64,000 nt of DNA from CAWINY01 sp963837635 (GCA_963837635.1 CAWINY010000004.1:434001-498000); one strand, 5' to 3'. Counted from the first letter of the stretch, positions 1 to 11,690 are shown. Translations and numbers: made by a program. Notes: generated by a model not told the origin, from the letters alone.

Positions 1-1298
1 CGAAACCAGCACCCGGGCACCCAGTTTCAGCAACCGTTCCCGGAGGGTCCAGACCTGAGCTCGCGCACAGCTGGTGTGCGCGGCTTGCAGCCGTAGTTCC
101 TGCATCAGGACGTAGGCGGCAGCGGTGAGCAGCACGCGGAGCTGGTTCGCCCAGAAGTCGCTGCAACTGGTGCGGTCGATCTGGAGATCGTGCAGTTCTT
201 TTATTCGATTCTCTATTTCGCCACGCTGGCAGTACACCTTTTCATAGAGCCATTGCGGACTCTGCTTCATGTTGGTGATGACAAAGCGCGGATTATCTTT
301 CGGCTTCTTACCCTCGGCACGCACCACCTCGGCCTTGATGATGATGCGACGTTGTTGCGGCCACGTTTGGGCCGCATAGTTGGCTTCGCCGTAAATGTGT
401 TCGGTCTTTCCGCTCTGCCGCGAGAGCCGGCGGGCCTGCCGCATGGCTGGTTTGGCCTTGCGCTTCAACACCGCGTTTTTGGCCATCGCAATGACGTACT
501 CAAGGTTGGGCTCTGCATCCAGGAAGTCGAGCAGATCGGGATGCGCGAAACCGCCGTCGAGGCGCACGCGGATCCGCGCACCCGGATCCGCGCACCCGGA
601 AAGCAATAGTGGATCATATTCAGCAGGCGACGCAAAATTCCCATCGCTCCTACCACGGCGGTCACGTTGCCGGGACGCAGCACCGCCGCGCATAGGTACT
701 GTTCGGCTTCGTCGTTGAAGCTCACACATCCCATCACCGGCAGGTAGCACCAGCTGTCATAGTGTCCGTTGAAGAACGATAGCTGCTGGGCGCCGTGGGT
801 GGGGTCGTCGGTTGGATCCAGGTCGATGGTGACGCGGCGGGCGCGTCCGCGCAACCGCTGGGCATGGCGCCCGATCACGCTATCGGCCAGTGCTTCACCC
901 AAACGGTAGAGTTCCCTTGGGCGAATGGCGTTTTCAAAGCGCGACAGGGTTGGCTGCGAAGCCAGATCGCGGCCCGCCACCGGATCGCGGTCGAGCAACA
1001 TCTTGTGAATGGGGTCGGCAGACAGGCGGGCCGAGTCGTTGGCATCCGGATAGCCGCAGGCAATCGAGAACACGCGCTGTGCCAACAACTCGCGCAAAGA
1101 ATGATCGACCTTGCCGGCTTGCCGCTTATCGCGCAGACATTCGGCCAAACTCCGGATCAATCCGTAGCGGCGGTCAGCCGCCTTCAGCAGGATGGCTCCG
1201 CCATCGGAACTGCCTTGCCGTTGATCGAACTGCAACGCGGCGGGCTTGGCAAAACTCTCAGCGAACAACAAACACTGTGTCGTGCTATCGTCGAACAC
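1..1298 (-). pseudogene. IS1380-family transposase, frameshifted and edge-truncated
   Basis: The N-terminal ~230 residues match the intact 458-residue transposase at 35218-36594. A 14-bp unit (GATCCGCGCACCCG) is present twice in tandem at about 570-597 and only once in the other copy. Because 14 is not a multiple of three, the reading frame changes, the DDE catalytic region goes out of frame, and translation stops at 465. The original C-terminal frame is still recognisable from about 590 down to position 1. The copy should be unable to make full-length transposase, though the intact copy could move it in trans. Confidence 0.9.
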
Positions 1299-1396
1299 GC
1301 AGAAGCCTTTCCTGTTACCACAAACACTGTCTCAGCAACATGTTTGTAGCAGAAGAGGCTTCTCGCGTCTTCAACTTCGCGAATTATCCGGGCTAG
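1..1396 (-). mobile_element. IS1380-family insertion sequence, copy 1 (partial, left end outside window)
   Basis: This stretch is nearly identical to the complete element at 34999-36692. Position 1 here matches 35311 there, and both copies end in the same CCGGGCTAG terminus. I see two differences: one substitution near 727 (Cys for Phe in the protein) and a 14-bp tandem duplication near 570-600. The far end lies outside the window. Such high identity means a recent transposition. Whether the terminal CTAG belongs to the inverted repeat or is a target duplication cannot be settled, because it is present in both copies. Confidence 0.9.
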
Positions 1397-1509
1397 AGCT
1401 TCCACCTAGTAGTGTTAACAGGCCCTAGGCTCATCTCGCGGCTGAGGGGTGATATCCCTCAGCGGCTGAAGCCGCGCCCTTTCAATGCAGAACCAATGCG
1501 TGGGCCTAG

Positions 1510-2678
1510 GGAAGCTCTGAACAACCAGGGCTTTTGAACCAGCGTGAGCTGGAGGGCAGATTCAGCCGCCTTTTGGATCGGTTTTCAGGTGAGGGTTTTG
1601 CGTTTGCTGTGCCCGAATGCGCCGTGCTGCGCCCCGAGCAACACTACGCCGTCGTTGGGCACAGCAGTCTCTTGCGAACCATGAACAGATTCACCAGGGC
1701 GAAGGCGGTGAACAGCCGATTGGCATTCTTCGCCATGCCTCGGTAGCGTACCTTCACGAATCCGAATTTTAACTTCAGCACGCCAAATACATGCTCGACT
1801 TTCGAGCGCACCCGCGACTTCGTCCGGTTCTTGGCCCGCTCCACTTGGTCAATCCGGTTTTTGTAGCGATAGCGCTTGTTGGTGCAGTCCTTGGCACGCG
1901 GCGAGCATTCGTGAATTACCTCGCGCTGCCCGCGATAGGCTTGGTCGCCCCAGACGTGGGTCTCATCGCCATGCAACAGCTCTGGCAATACCGTCGAGTC
2001 GGACACGTTGGCCGCCGTGGCTACTGCGCTATGCACCAGCTTTGTCTTGCTGTCCACGCCCACATGCGCCTTCATCCCGAAATACCACTGCTTGCCTTTC
2101 CGGGTCTGGTGCATCTCCGGGTCGCGCTTCTGTTGCTGGTTCTTCGTCGAACTCGGGGCGTGAATGATGGTCGCGTCCACAATAGTACCCGTCGAAATGC
2201 GCACACCGCGCTGCTGCAAGTACAGGTTCACGGTCTCCAGAATCTCGCCCCCCAGTCGATGCTCTTCCAGCAAGTGGCGGAACTTGCACACCGTGGTCTC
2301 ATCCGGCACCGGCTCGCTCCCCAAGTCGATTCCGGCAAACTGTCGTAGCACGGGCGAATCGTACAACGCCTCTTCCACCGCCGGGTCCGACAGGTTGAAC
2401 CAGTGTTGGAGGAAGTAGATGCGCAGCATGCGCTCCAGTCCGACGGGACGACGCCCATTACCAGCCTTCGGATAATGAGGCTCGATCAGAGCGCAGAGTT
2501 CGCGCCACGGCACGACCTGCTCCATCTCTTCAAGAAACATCGCACGCCGCGTCTTCTTTGTGTACCGCTCGAACCCAGTCGTCATCGCCAGTGTCTGCTG
2601 CCTCATCTGCTTTCAGAGTCTCTGGACTCAATCTACACATTGGCCCTGTGGAAAGCAGAGAACTTAATCAGAGATTCC
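1510..2678 (-). mobile_element. IS5-type insertion sequence with CTAG target duplication
   Basis: The element has imperfect terminal inverted repeats: GGAAGCTCTGAACAA at 1510 and, read inward from the other end, GGAATCTCTGATTAA ending at 2678. It is flanked on both sides by CTAG (1506-1509 and 2679-2682), the YTAR-type 4-bp duplication expected for IS5-like elements. The length is 1169 bp. It carries a single transposase gene and looks complete, so it may still be active. Confidence 0.88.
1644..2606 (-). CDS. IS5-family DDE transposase
   Basis: A 320-residue protein with the layout of IS5-group transposases. The N-terminal helical domain opens with FERYTKKTRRAMFLEEM, typical of this group. 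The catalytic triad is visible as D in GTIVDATIIHAP, D in HVWGDQAYRG and E in SKVEHVFG. It catalyses cut-and-paste transposition of its own element. The frame is uninterrupted and fills most of the 1169-bp element, with non-coding margins of about 70-130 bp. Recognition of the family is secure; the exact ISfinder group is not. Confidence 0.93.
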   Translation of the reverse strand: MRQQTLAMTTGFERYTKKTRRAMFLEEMEQVVPWRELCALIEPHYPKAGNGRRPVGLERMLRIYFLQHWFNLSDPAVEEALYDSPVLRQFAGIDLGSEPVPDETTVCKFRHLLEEHRLGGEILETVNLYLQQRGVRISTGTIVDATIIHAPSSTKNQQQKRDPEMHQTRKGKQWYFGMKAHVGVDSKTKLVHSAVATAANVSDSTVLPELLHGDETHVWGDQAYRGQREVIHECSPRAKDCTNKRYRYKNRIDQVERAKNRTKSRVRSKVEHVFGVLKLKFGFVKVRYRGMAKNANRLFTAFALVNLFMVRKRLLCPTTA

Positions 2679-2957
2679 CTAGAGCTGCTTATCTGCATGA
2701 CGCACTGCAATCGGTACTTTTCAGTTTCTTTTCGGATACCAGAAAATCGGATTGTCGTCTGGGGGCGAGCCCCGCACCACTGTTCGACACCACCGTGAAT
2801 CGGCGGTCGAACGGGCTCTGGGCGTGCGCACTGCGGCGATTGCGTGATTGCGCCGTGACTGATGGTCACGTAGGATTAAAATAACTGGCCTAAATGAAAC
2901 CCATTAGCCAGCGGTCGTCAGGGTCGCCACAAGCGCCTGCAGAATTGGAATATTGGA

Positions 2958-3176
2958 ATGAAGCAGACCACGGATCGGTATGTCTCCTCGTTTCAAGCCA
3001 TGCGTTTTTATAAGGAGAGGCGTTATCACTGGATGATTTGCCGGAGGCACAGGCCAAGCGAACTGGTATCGTGGGGACACGCCGATACGCAGGAACTGGC
3101 TGAAGCGGCGGCTCGGAAAGAGGTCAAAGACCTTTCATCCGGGCTGAGCAAAGGTGGGCGGGTGGTCAGCGCCTAG
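2958..3176 (+). CDS. Small conserved-looking hypothetical protein
   Basis: A 72-residue basic protein with ATG start and no predicted membrane segment or signal peptide. The core (SWGHADTQELAEAAARKEV) is amphipathic and looks like real protein sequence, and Trp/Tyr/Arg-rich composition upstream of it is not what random GC-rich DNA would give. I do not recognise a named domain. No strong Shine-Dalgarno sequence precedes the ATG. It stands alone, convergent with rpsU, whose terminator lies just after its stop. Confidence 0.55.
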   Translation: MKQTTDRYVSSFQAMRFYKERRYHWMICRRHRPSELVSWGHADTQELAEAAARKEVKDLSSGLSKGGRVVSA

Positions 3177-3210
3177 GGAGTGGGTAACAGCCGCGGCAAC
3201 CGCCAACGTA

Positions 3211-3240
3211 GAAAGGGCCGCTACTTGGCAGCAGCGGCCC
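3211..3240 (-). terminator. Intrinsic terminator of rpsU
   Basis: On the minus strand the sequence forms a hairpin with 8-bp arms GGGCCGCT / AGCGGCCC (3233-3240 and 3215-3222), followed by TTTC. It lies about 12 nt beyond the rpsU stop codon. The T-tract is short. Confidence 0.65.
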
Positions 3241-3251
3241 CGGGTCGTTCC

Positions 3252-3452
3252 CTAGGAGGTTTGCTCCTTGCGAAACTTCTTTCGCGCCCGCTTGCGGGCC
3301 AAAGCCTGCTTCACACGAGCCTTCTCCCCCGGTTTCAGGTAGTAGGAGTGACGCTTAACTTCCTTGATGATGTCTTCCTGCTGAACCTTGCGCTTAAACC
3401 GGCGCAGCGCATTCTCCAGCGACTCACCTTCTTGTAATCGAACCTCTGCCAA
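3252..3452 (-). CDS. rpsU: 30S ribosomal protein S21
   Basis: A 66-residue, highly basic protein with the S21 pattern: LQEGESLENALRRFKRKVQ at the N-terminus and an Arg/Lys-rich tail (LARKRARKKFRKEQ). S21 is a small-subunit protein near the anti-Shine-Dalgarno region of 16S rRNA. Length is normal for the family. The start codon is TTG: the mRNA reads GGGGGAGGTGATACGCT before TTGGCAGAG, so a near-perfect Shine-Dalgarno supports it and no ATG is available nearby. An RRM RNA-binding protein gene lies immediately upstream on the same strand, and a hairpin terminator lies downstream. Confidence 0.96.
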   Translation of the reverse strand: MAEVRLQEGESLENALRRFKRKVQQEDIIKEVKRHSYYLKPGEKARVKQALARKRARKKFRKEQTS

Positions 3453-3497
3453 AGCGTATCACCTCCCCCCCAATTGGATGCACGATCCTAACCGTTT

Positions 3498-3824
3498 TCA
3501 GTATCGCCCATAGCCTCCGCCGCCGCCGCCGCGTCCGCCACGGCCTCCGCCGCCGCCACGCGAACCACCACCACCCTCGCGCTTTGGACGCGCTTCGTTC
3601 ACGCTGAGGGCGCGTCCTCCCAGGGTTGCTCCGTTCAGGCCGGCAATCGCCTTGTCGCCCTCCGCATCATTGGCCATCTCAACAAAGGCAAAGCCACGGC
3701 GTTGACCCGTGTCCCGGTCTGTCACGATGGAAACCCTATCAACGCGTCCGTATGCCTCGAACGCCGCTCGTAATTCCTCTTCGGTACTGTGAAAGTCCAA
3801 ATTTCCAACGTAGATATTCTTCAT
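3498..3824 (-). CDS. RRM-domain RNA-binding protein with glycine-rich tail
   Basis: A 108-residue protein with one RNA-recognition motif (residues ~1-80) and a Gly/Arg-rich tail. RNP2 is seen as IYVGNL near the start, and RNP1 as RRGFAFVEM around residues 42-50. The tail (GGRGGRGGGGGGYGRY) is disordered and RGG-like. It resembles bacterial cold-inducible or cyanobacterial-type Rbp proteins, which bind single-stranded RNA and act in post-transcriptional control. I chose the internal ATG at 3824 because the RRM begins there; the open frame extends upstream to 3938 without family support. It is followed by rpsU on the same strand, 45 bp away. Confidence 0.92.
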   Translation of the reverse strand: MKNIYVGNLDFHSTEEELRAAFEAYGRVDRVSIVTDRDTGQRRGFAFVEMANDAEGDKAIAGLNGATLGGRALSVNEARPKREGGGGSRGGGGGRGGRGGGGGGYGRY

Positions 3825-4097
3825 TCTTGTCTCACTGAAATTTTTAGTCTGTCTGTCTGTCGGTCTTCCTCGCAACGCGTGAGGCAGGAGCCTAGCGGCC
3901 CGCAGATGCCGGAAGCAGGTCGGGAAAAGGACATTCAAACGCAGATCAACACTAACACATTCGGACGAAACTGCGCTGCTTCGACCAGGGTTCCCGTCCC
4001 AAATCCAGACGTGACGGGGTTGCGTCCGGGCCCGGACCCCACCTGAGTACCTCCCCCACTACTCCCCCAAAAGCCGTGCCTCGCATAAAACTGTTGC

Positions 4098-4685
4098 ATG
4101 GGCACCCGCGACTGCTCGGCAAAAAAGCACGCACAACTGGTCTCGGCGGCCGTGGACTGGCTCCGCCACAAGTACCGCTGTGGTGTTGTCTTGTCCGAGC
4201 AATATTGCGCGACTGGAGAGATTCCGGATGCCATCGGATGGAAGGGCCTGTGCCGCTCCGTGGTGGTCGAGTGCAAGGTTTCCCGTGCCGATTTTGTTGC
4301 CGATGCCGACAAGCCGTTTCGGGCGAATCCTGCCGAGGGTTTGGGCTGTGAGCGGTACTACCTGGCTGCGCCGGGTCTGATTGCGCCGGAGGAACTGCCG
4401 CCCGGCTGGGGCTTATTGGAATACCGGCGCGGCGAGGTGCGGGTTTTAGCGAAGGCCAGCAAGAAGAAGCTACGGGGCGAGGCCGGCCTGATGAAGGAAA
4501 TGAACCTGCTGCTCGCCAGCCTGCGCCGGGTCGAGGTCAGGATCGAGCCCCAGACGATCACCGACTTCCTGAAGTGGAAGAACCGGATGGCGCACTACAA
4601 CGGGGGCACGCTCCCGGTCGGACTGACCGCGCCCGAACAGGAAGACAACCCCCATCTGAACTGTGTGCGTCAGCCAAACAATTAG
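4098..4685 (+). CDS. Putative PD-(D/E)xK-fold protein of unknown role (MmcB-like)
   Basis: A 195-residue soluble protein. Residues ~41-65 read EIPDAIGW, then VVVECKVSRADFVAD: a PD motif followed about 15-20 residues later by an E-x-K motif, the signature of restriction-endonuclease-like folds. The K-V-S-R-A-D-F run is also typical of MmcB-type DNA-repair-associated proteins. The middle region (RYYLAAPGLIAPEELPPGWGLL) matches a widespread family of uncharacterised bacterial and phage proteins, from memory. Nuclease activity is inferred from the motif only. It is monocistronic, between the RRM gene (divergent) and tRNA-Ser. Confidence 0.75.
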   Translation: MGTRDCSAKKHAQLVSAAVDWLRHKYRCGVVLSEQYCATGEIPDAIGWKGLCRSVVVECKVSRADFVADADKPFRANPAEGLGCERYYLAAPGLIAPEELPPGWGLLEYRRGEVRVLAKASKKKLRGEAGLMKEMNLLLASLRRVEVRIEPQTITDFLKWKNRMAHYNGGTLPVGLTAPEQEDNPHLNCVRQPNN

Positions 4686-4751
4686 TGCAGCACAAAGGGA
4701 ACTCTGTCTTTAGGAAAGCTTTAGGAGTGTAAGTTGTTGAAGTTGAATTTC

Positions 4752-4841
4752 TGGCGGAGAGGGGGGGATTCGAACCCCCGATACGGTTCCCCGTATGTCC
4801 GCTTTCGAGGCGGATCGTTTCAACCGCTCACGCACCTCTCC
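4752..4841 (-). tRNA. tRNA-Ser(CGA)
   Basis: Read on the minus strand the 90 nt start GGAGAGGTG and end CCTCTCCGCCA with an encoded CCA tail. The acceptor stem pairs over 7 bp. The anticodon stem CCGCC/GGCGG (one mismatch) frames loop CTCGAAA with anticodon CGA. A long variable arm (ACGGGG...CCGT) and the T-loop GTTCGAATC confirm a class II serine tRNA decoding UCG. Confidence 0.96.
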
Positions 4842-4999
4842 GCGTCGGACAAAATCGAATTTTTCGAGGCCTTTCGCTCGACTCATCATACCAGAGGCGG
4901 TGGGCGGAACCTCTAAATCGCCGAGCTGACAGTGAGGGCTGATGGCTACGTTTGCCCTTTGTCCTGCCGGGCGCCGCAACTACAATCGAAATCACCACG

Positions 5000-8485
<3,486 letters not shown>

Positions 8486-8518
8486 TAACTGTGTAGGCAA
8501 TTACGCAAGCACCACAAG

Positions 8519-8656
8519 AGTGTCATCCTGAGCGAGCCCGGCTGGTTTTGCCGGGCGAGTCGAAGGACCTTGCGGTTGCATTGATAAAACACAAGATGCT
8601 TCGACTCGCCGGATCGCAAAAACGCGCGCTCCGGTCTCGCTCAGCACGGATCCTCG
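8519..8656. repeat. GTCATCC-type interspersed palindrome (copy 1)
   Basis: The segment opens TGTCATCCTGAGCGAGCCCG and contains GAGTCGAAGGACCTTG, followed by the reverse motifs GCTTCGACTCGCC and CTCGCTCAGCA. The outer and inner arms are inverted copies of each other, so the whole can fold into a long hairpin. Related copies lie at 47521-47667 and 55200-55294. It separates dnaE from accA and argues against an accA start inside it. Confidence 0.8.
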
Positions 8657-8673
8657 ACGGAAGAACGCAACTT

Positions 8674-9630
8674 ATGGAAATCGCCAGCAAAGCGCAACAG
8701 CAACTGGAGAAGATCGAGCACCAGATCGAGCAACTGGAGAAGGTCGCCGGTTCCAACGATGAGGCTCGCCGCAACATTAACCGGCTGCAGGAACAGGTGA
8801 ATGCGCTGCGCTCGCAGTTGAAGAAGTATGGCGGCGTCTGGGAGCGCATCGAACTGGCGCGGCATCCGCAGCGTCCCTATTTCCTGGACTACGTCGAGCG
8901 GATCTTCACCGACTGGAGCGAGATCCACGGCGACCGCGGCTTTGCCGACGATACCGCGATGCTGTGCGGCATGGCGCGCTTCCATGGCGAGGAGTGCCTC
9001 GTCCTCGGCCAGCAAAAAGGCCGCGACATGAAGCAGCGCATCTACCGCAACTTTGGCCAGTCCGGCCCGGAGGGCTATCGCAAGGTGCTGCGGGCCATGC
9101 GCATCGCGGAGAAGTTCGAGCGCCCCGTCTTTTGCCTGGTGGATACGCCCGGCGCCTACCCCGGCTTGGGCGCGGAAGAGCGCGGCCAGGCAGAAGCCAT
9201 CGCGCGCAACCTGCTGGAAATGGCACGGCTGAAAGTCCCCATCATTGTCACCATCACCGGCGAGGGCGGCAGCGGCGGCGCGCTCGGCATTGCCATCGGC
9301 AACCGTGTATTGATGATGGAGAACGCGATTTATTCGGTGATCTCGCCGGAGGGATGCGCCTCGATCATGTGGCGCGACGCCAGCAAGCGTCAGGACGCCG
9401 CCAAGGCGCTGAAGATCACCGCCCCGGATCTGCTGTCCATGGGCCTGGTCGATCTCATCGTGCCGGAACCTCCGGGCGGCGCGCACGCCGATCACGCTGG
9501 CGCGGCCGCACTGCTCGACGAGGAACTGCAAAGGCAACTCGCCCAACTGAAAACCATGTCCCCCAAGGAACTGACCGACGACCGCTATCAAAAGTTCCGC
9601 ACCATGGGGCCGTACTTCGTGGTCGAGTAG
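8674..9630 (+). CDS. accA: Acetyl-CoA carboxylase carboxyltransferase subunit alpha
   Basis: 318 residues, close to the 319 of the E. coli protein. With AccD it transfers carboxyl from carboxybiotin to acetyl-CoA, the first committed step of fatty-acid synthesis. An N-terminal coiled-coil (EKIEHQIEQLEK) is followed by the crotonase-fold core with DTPGAYPGLGAEERGQAEAI and GEGGSGGALGI, which form the oxyanion and CoA-binding sites. I start at ATG 8674: the upstream part of the open frame (from 8548) runs through an interspersed palindrome and has no family similarity. accD is not nearby. Confidence 0.97.
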   Translation: MEIASKAQQQLEKIEHQIEQLEKVAGSNDEARRNINRLQEQVNALRSQLKKYGGVWERIELARHPQRPYFLDYVERIFTDWSEIHGDRGFADDTAMLCGMARFHGEECLVLGQQKGRDMKQRIYRNFGQSGPEGYRKVLRAMRIAEKFERPVFCLVDTPGAYPGLGAEERGQAEAIARNLLEMARLKVPIIVTITGEGGSGGALGIAIGNRVLMMENAIYSVISPEGCASIMWRDASKRQDAAKALKITAPDLLSMGLVDLIVPEPPGGAHADHAGAAALLDEELQRQLAQLKTMSPKELTDDRYQKFRTMGPYFVVE

Positions 9631-9676
9631 GCGCGCTGGGTCATAGGGCAGGCAAGCGGAAGCCGAAGAATAAGCC

Positions 9677-9985
9677 TCACTCTGCCTTGAGATTTGCGGG
9701 TGGAGCCGTATCGATGTGATGTACCTTCTTCCACTTGAGGAAAGACTCTCTCGCATCCATCAGCCACTGATCATGGGGCGTATCTGACTCGGTTTCCTCG
9801 AGTATGTACTCGCCCAAGGCTACGTATCGACCAAACCCGCTAGTCCATCCGTACCAAGCCCCATGCTCTTCGCCAAGCTGATTAACTATTGAGGTCACCT
9901 TCTCACGGTGTTGTTGCAAAGTCTTCTTCACTTGCCCATCCTTCTTCATTTGCCCATTTAGGTCAAGTCTTCTGGTATTCATCAC
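9677..9985 (-). CDS. Hypothetical protein downstream of a HTH regulator
   Basis: A 102-residue soluble protein, rich in Lys/Glu at the N-terminus and Trp/Tyr/Gly in the middle (HGAWYGWTSGFGRYVALGEY). I do not recognise a domain. Its start overlaps the end of the upstream HTH gene by 23 bp in another frame, so the two are probably co-transcribed and translationally coupled. The pair could be a regulator plus partner; a toxin-antitoxin role is possible but nothing in the residues shows it. Confidence 0.6.
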   Translation of the reverse strand: MMNTRRLDLNGQMKKDGQVKKTLQQHREKVTSIVNQLGEEHGAWYGWTSGFGRYVALGEYILEETESDTPHDQWLMDARESFLKWKKVHHIDTAPPANLKAE

Positions 9986-10682
9986 GATACTCGATTAACT
10001 GCTTGACGATTTGCTCAGCTAACTCGATGGAGGAGGCACCGATAATCTCATCTTGGTTCACGTTCCATACGACCTCGCCGTCATTGCTTGAGAGCGTGAG
10101 TATCCACCGCAGATCAGGAGGCGTTTGCTTGCGCGAACCCATAGGAGTAGCCACCCACCCAAATACAACCAGGCAGTTCCTGGTCGCACCAACAAAGGGC
10201 GTCGATCTGAGTTCCTTGAATTGAGCGCCTACTGGTTCCAATTTCAAAAGCGGAGATAGACTCTTACCGAGCGGTGGCCCGTCATCCCATTCAAAAGGAA
10301 TCCCATAATTCTCTCCGACGCGCTTAGCTGTAGCACACGTGACCTTAATCAGCCCCTTCCACATTGCAGTGCCGCGCTCGTTGGACAGTGGTGCTCCGCT
10401 CAATTCGGCCTCCACCATCGCGCCCTCCTGTCTTCGATCATGTCCACGTATAGATAGAAAGTCATCAAGGCTTTGCATATCTCGCTTAATCTCCTTTTCC
10501 GGCAGCAGAAAAGCAGGAATAATTCCCAGCTTTTCGCAATGCTTGTCATTCGGGCTCGTTTGTCCTGTTATGAGGTTGTGTGCCGTCTGGCGGGATACGC
10601 CCAAAGCGGCGGCCAGAGCACCTGCATTGCCGAATCTATTGAGCAGCCAAGCAGACAGGTCTGTGCGTTGCAGCATCTCCAT
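9963..10682 (-). CDS. HTH-domain protein with unknown C-terminal domain
   Basis: 239 residues from the ATG at 10682. Residues ~15-45 (RFGNAGALAAALGVSRQTAHNLITGQTSPND) read as a Cro/XRE-like helix-turn-helix. The remaining ~190 residues are soluble, with no transmembrane segment, and I do not recognise them; they contain FVGATRNCLVVFGWVATP and a C-terminal helix. An alternative TTG start at 10724 lies inside a palindrome and is less likely. The palindrome at 10710-10739 sits just upstream and suggests autoregulation. A small hypothetical gene overlaps its 3' end. Confidence 0.75.
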   Translation of the reverse strand: MEMLQRTDLSAWLLNRFGNAGALAAALGVSRQTAHNLITGQTSPNDKHCEKLGIIPAFLLPEKEIKRDMQSLDDFLSIRGHDRRQEGAMVEAELSGAPLSNERGTAMWKGLIKVTCATAKRVGENYGIPFEWDDGPPLGKSLSPLLKLEPVGAQFKELRSTPFVGATRNCLVVFGWVATPMGSRKQTPPDLRWILTLSSNDGEVVWNVNQDEIIGASSIELAEQIVKQLIEYRDEYQKT

Positions 10683-10709
10683 GATGAGAAGATACAAGTT
10701 CACGTCATA

Positions 10710-10739
10710 AACGTCAAATGTCAAATGACATTTGACGTT
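10710..10739. promoter_or_regulatory. Palindromic operator candidate upstream of HTH gene
   Basis: Perfect 11-bp inverted arms AACGTCAAATG / CATTTGACGTT flank an 8-bp centre TCAAATGA that repeats the same half-site. The motif TCAAATG therefore occurs twice in direct and once in inverted orientation. On the minus strand it contains TTGACA, a -35-like hexamer, about 28 bp before the ATG of the HTH gene. A repressor bound here would block that promoter. Confidence 0.65.
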
Positions 10740-10774
10740 ATTCTCGTAAATAATGAAGAGATATTTCGCTTATT

Positions 10775-10818
10775 GGCGGGTGGCCCACCCTTTCGCCCGC
10801 TTTTGGCGAAGGGTGGGA
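10775..10818. repeat. GGGTGGCCCAC-type palindrome, short form
   Basis: Contains GGGTGGCCCACCCTTTCGCC and GGCGAAGGGTGGG as inverted arms around TTTT. It shares the GGGTGGCCCAC core with the 90-bp cassettes at 11601 and 11869 but has a different stem sequence. Confidence 0.7.
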
Positions 10819-10869
10819 ACTTGGGAGCCATGCACATTTCCGAAGGGACGTGAATTTCCGGTCGGGCAC

Positions 10870-11196
10870 CTAAGCGACCGCCCGGCGGGTGCGTATCTGA
10901 AATCGGACTCCTTCCTGCTGCTGAAGATACGCGACGATTCCAAACAGATTGCTGGCGGTAGGATTCCCCTTGGGCCCGAACATCTGGTGAAGGGTCTTAA
11001 CGTGCAGCTTGGTATGCTCCGCCAGCTTTGGAAAGCCAACGGTCGCATTAATGTAATCGCGCAGTAGTTCCTTCCCAAGGGCAACCTCGCCGGCGAGAAG
11101 GGCTTCAACCGCATCGCGAAGCAGGCCTTTTCGAAACGCGGGATCGCGTCTTACGCGTGCCTGAACTGTTTCCCTAAAATCGCGGGTTAAAGCCAT
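10870..11196 (-). CDS. Antitoxin, HigA-like / addiction-module DNA-binding protein
   Basis: 108 residues from ATG 11196. The N-terminal half (RDFRETVQARVRRDPAFRKGLLRDAVEALLAGE) is helical and the C-terminal half (FPKLAEHTKLHVKTLHQMFGPKGNPTASNLFGIV) reads as a helix-turn-helix, the layout of antitoxins paired with RelE/HigB-like toxins. The start lies 1 bp after the toxin stop (TGAAATG), and GAGGAG at the toxin's 3' end serves as its Shine-Dalgarno. Expected roles, from family knowledge, are to neutralise the toxin and repress the shared promoter. Confidence 0.85.
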   Translation of the reverse strand: MALTRDFRETVQARVRRDPAFRKGLLRDAVEALLAGEVALGKELLRDYINATVGFPKLAEHTKLHVKTLHQMFGPKGNPTASNLFGIVAYLQQQEGVRFQIRTRRAVA

Positions 11197-11197
11197 T

Positions 11198-11539
11198 TCA
11201 TTTCTCCTCACGCTTCTGCTGCTTCGTCCTTCGTTTGTAATCTTCCCATCGACCAATTGCGAGCTTGATGTCTTTGTCTTGGCCGTGCTTCGTTCCGCCG
11301 CCAAGAAGGATCACGATGCGCTCGCCATGCTTCCCGAAATAGACCCGGTAACCGGGTCCAAAATCGATCCTGCACTCGAAAACTCCCGATCCAATGCCCT
11401 TTACAGTGGAGAAGTTTCCCAACCCGACTCGGTACAGGGCAGTGGTCACCTTGCGCGCCGCCTCTGCATTCAGCCAGTCGACCCACTCGCGAAACGGGCT
11501 ATGATCTTCGCGGTCGTGGTATTCGAGAATCTCGATCAC
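11198..11539 (-). CDS. Toxin, RelE/ParE superfamily (HigB-like)
   Basis: 113 residues. It begins IEILEYHDREDHSPFREWVDWL and contains KGIGSGVFECRIDFGPGYRVYFG and ILLGGGTKHGQDKDI, the pattern of the phage-Gp49/HigB-type RelE toxins (probably mRNA interferases). The toxin gene precedes the antitoxin gene, the order seen in higBA modules. Positively charged C-terminal tail (KRRTKQQKREEK). Not tested whether the toxin is active; the frame is intact. Confidence 0.88.
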   Translation of the reverse strand: MIEILEYHDREDHSPFREWVDWLNAEAARKVTTALYRVGLGNFSTVKGIGSGVFECRIDFGPGYRVYFGKHGERIVILLGGGTKHGQDKDIKLAIGRWEDYKRRTKQQKREEK

Positions 11540-11600
11540 GGCTACATGGTAACATATATTATGCCATTGTCAGGCATGGATCGATTGCCGATTCTGAGAG

Positions 11601-11690
11601 CGGCGGGTGGCCCACTCAAGCTTCTTTTGCTTGAGTGGGGCAGTTCAGCTATCCCACTCAAGCCAAAACCGGGCTTGAGTGGGCCACCCG
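11601..11690. repeat. 90-bp palindromic cassette, copy 1
   Basis: Begins CGGCGGGTGGCCCACTCAAG and ends CTTGAGTGGGCCACCCG, with an internal inverted pair (AAGCTTCTTTTGCTTGAGTG and CCCACTCAAGCC). It can fold into two stacked hairpins. It differs from the copy at 11869-11958 at only two positions. Confidence 0.85.

Noticed and set aside
3521..3570. GCC/CCG-rich tract looking like a microsatellite
   Set aside because: It encodes the Gly/Arg-rich tail of the RRM protein, so codon repetition explains it.
8548..8673. Longer accA start
   Set aside because: The extra codons come from an interspersed palindrome; AccA proteins begin at the coiled coil starting at 8674.
10753..11067. Gene divergent from the HTH regulator at the palindrome
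   Set aside because: The plus-strand frame is antisense to the antitoxin gene and starts in a repeat; no protein-family pattern.
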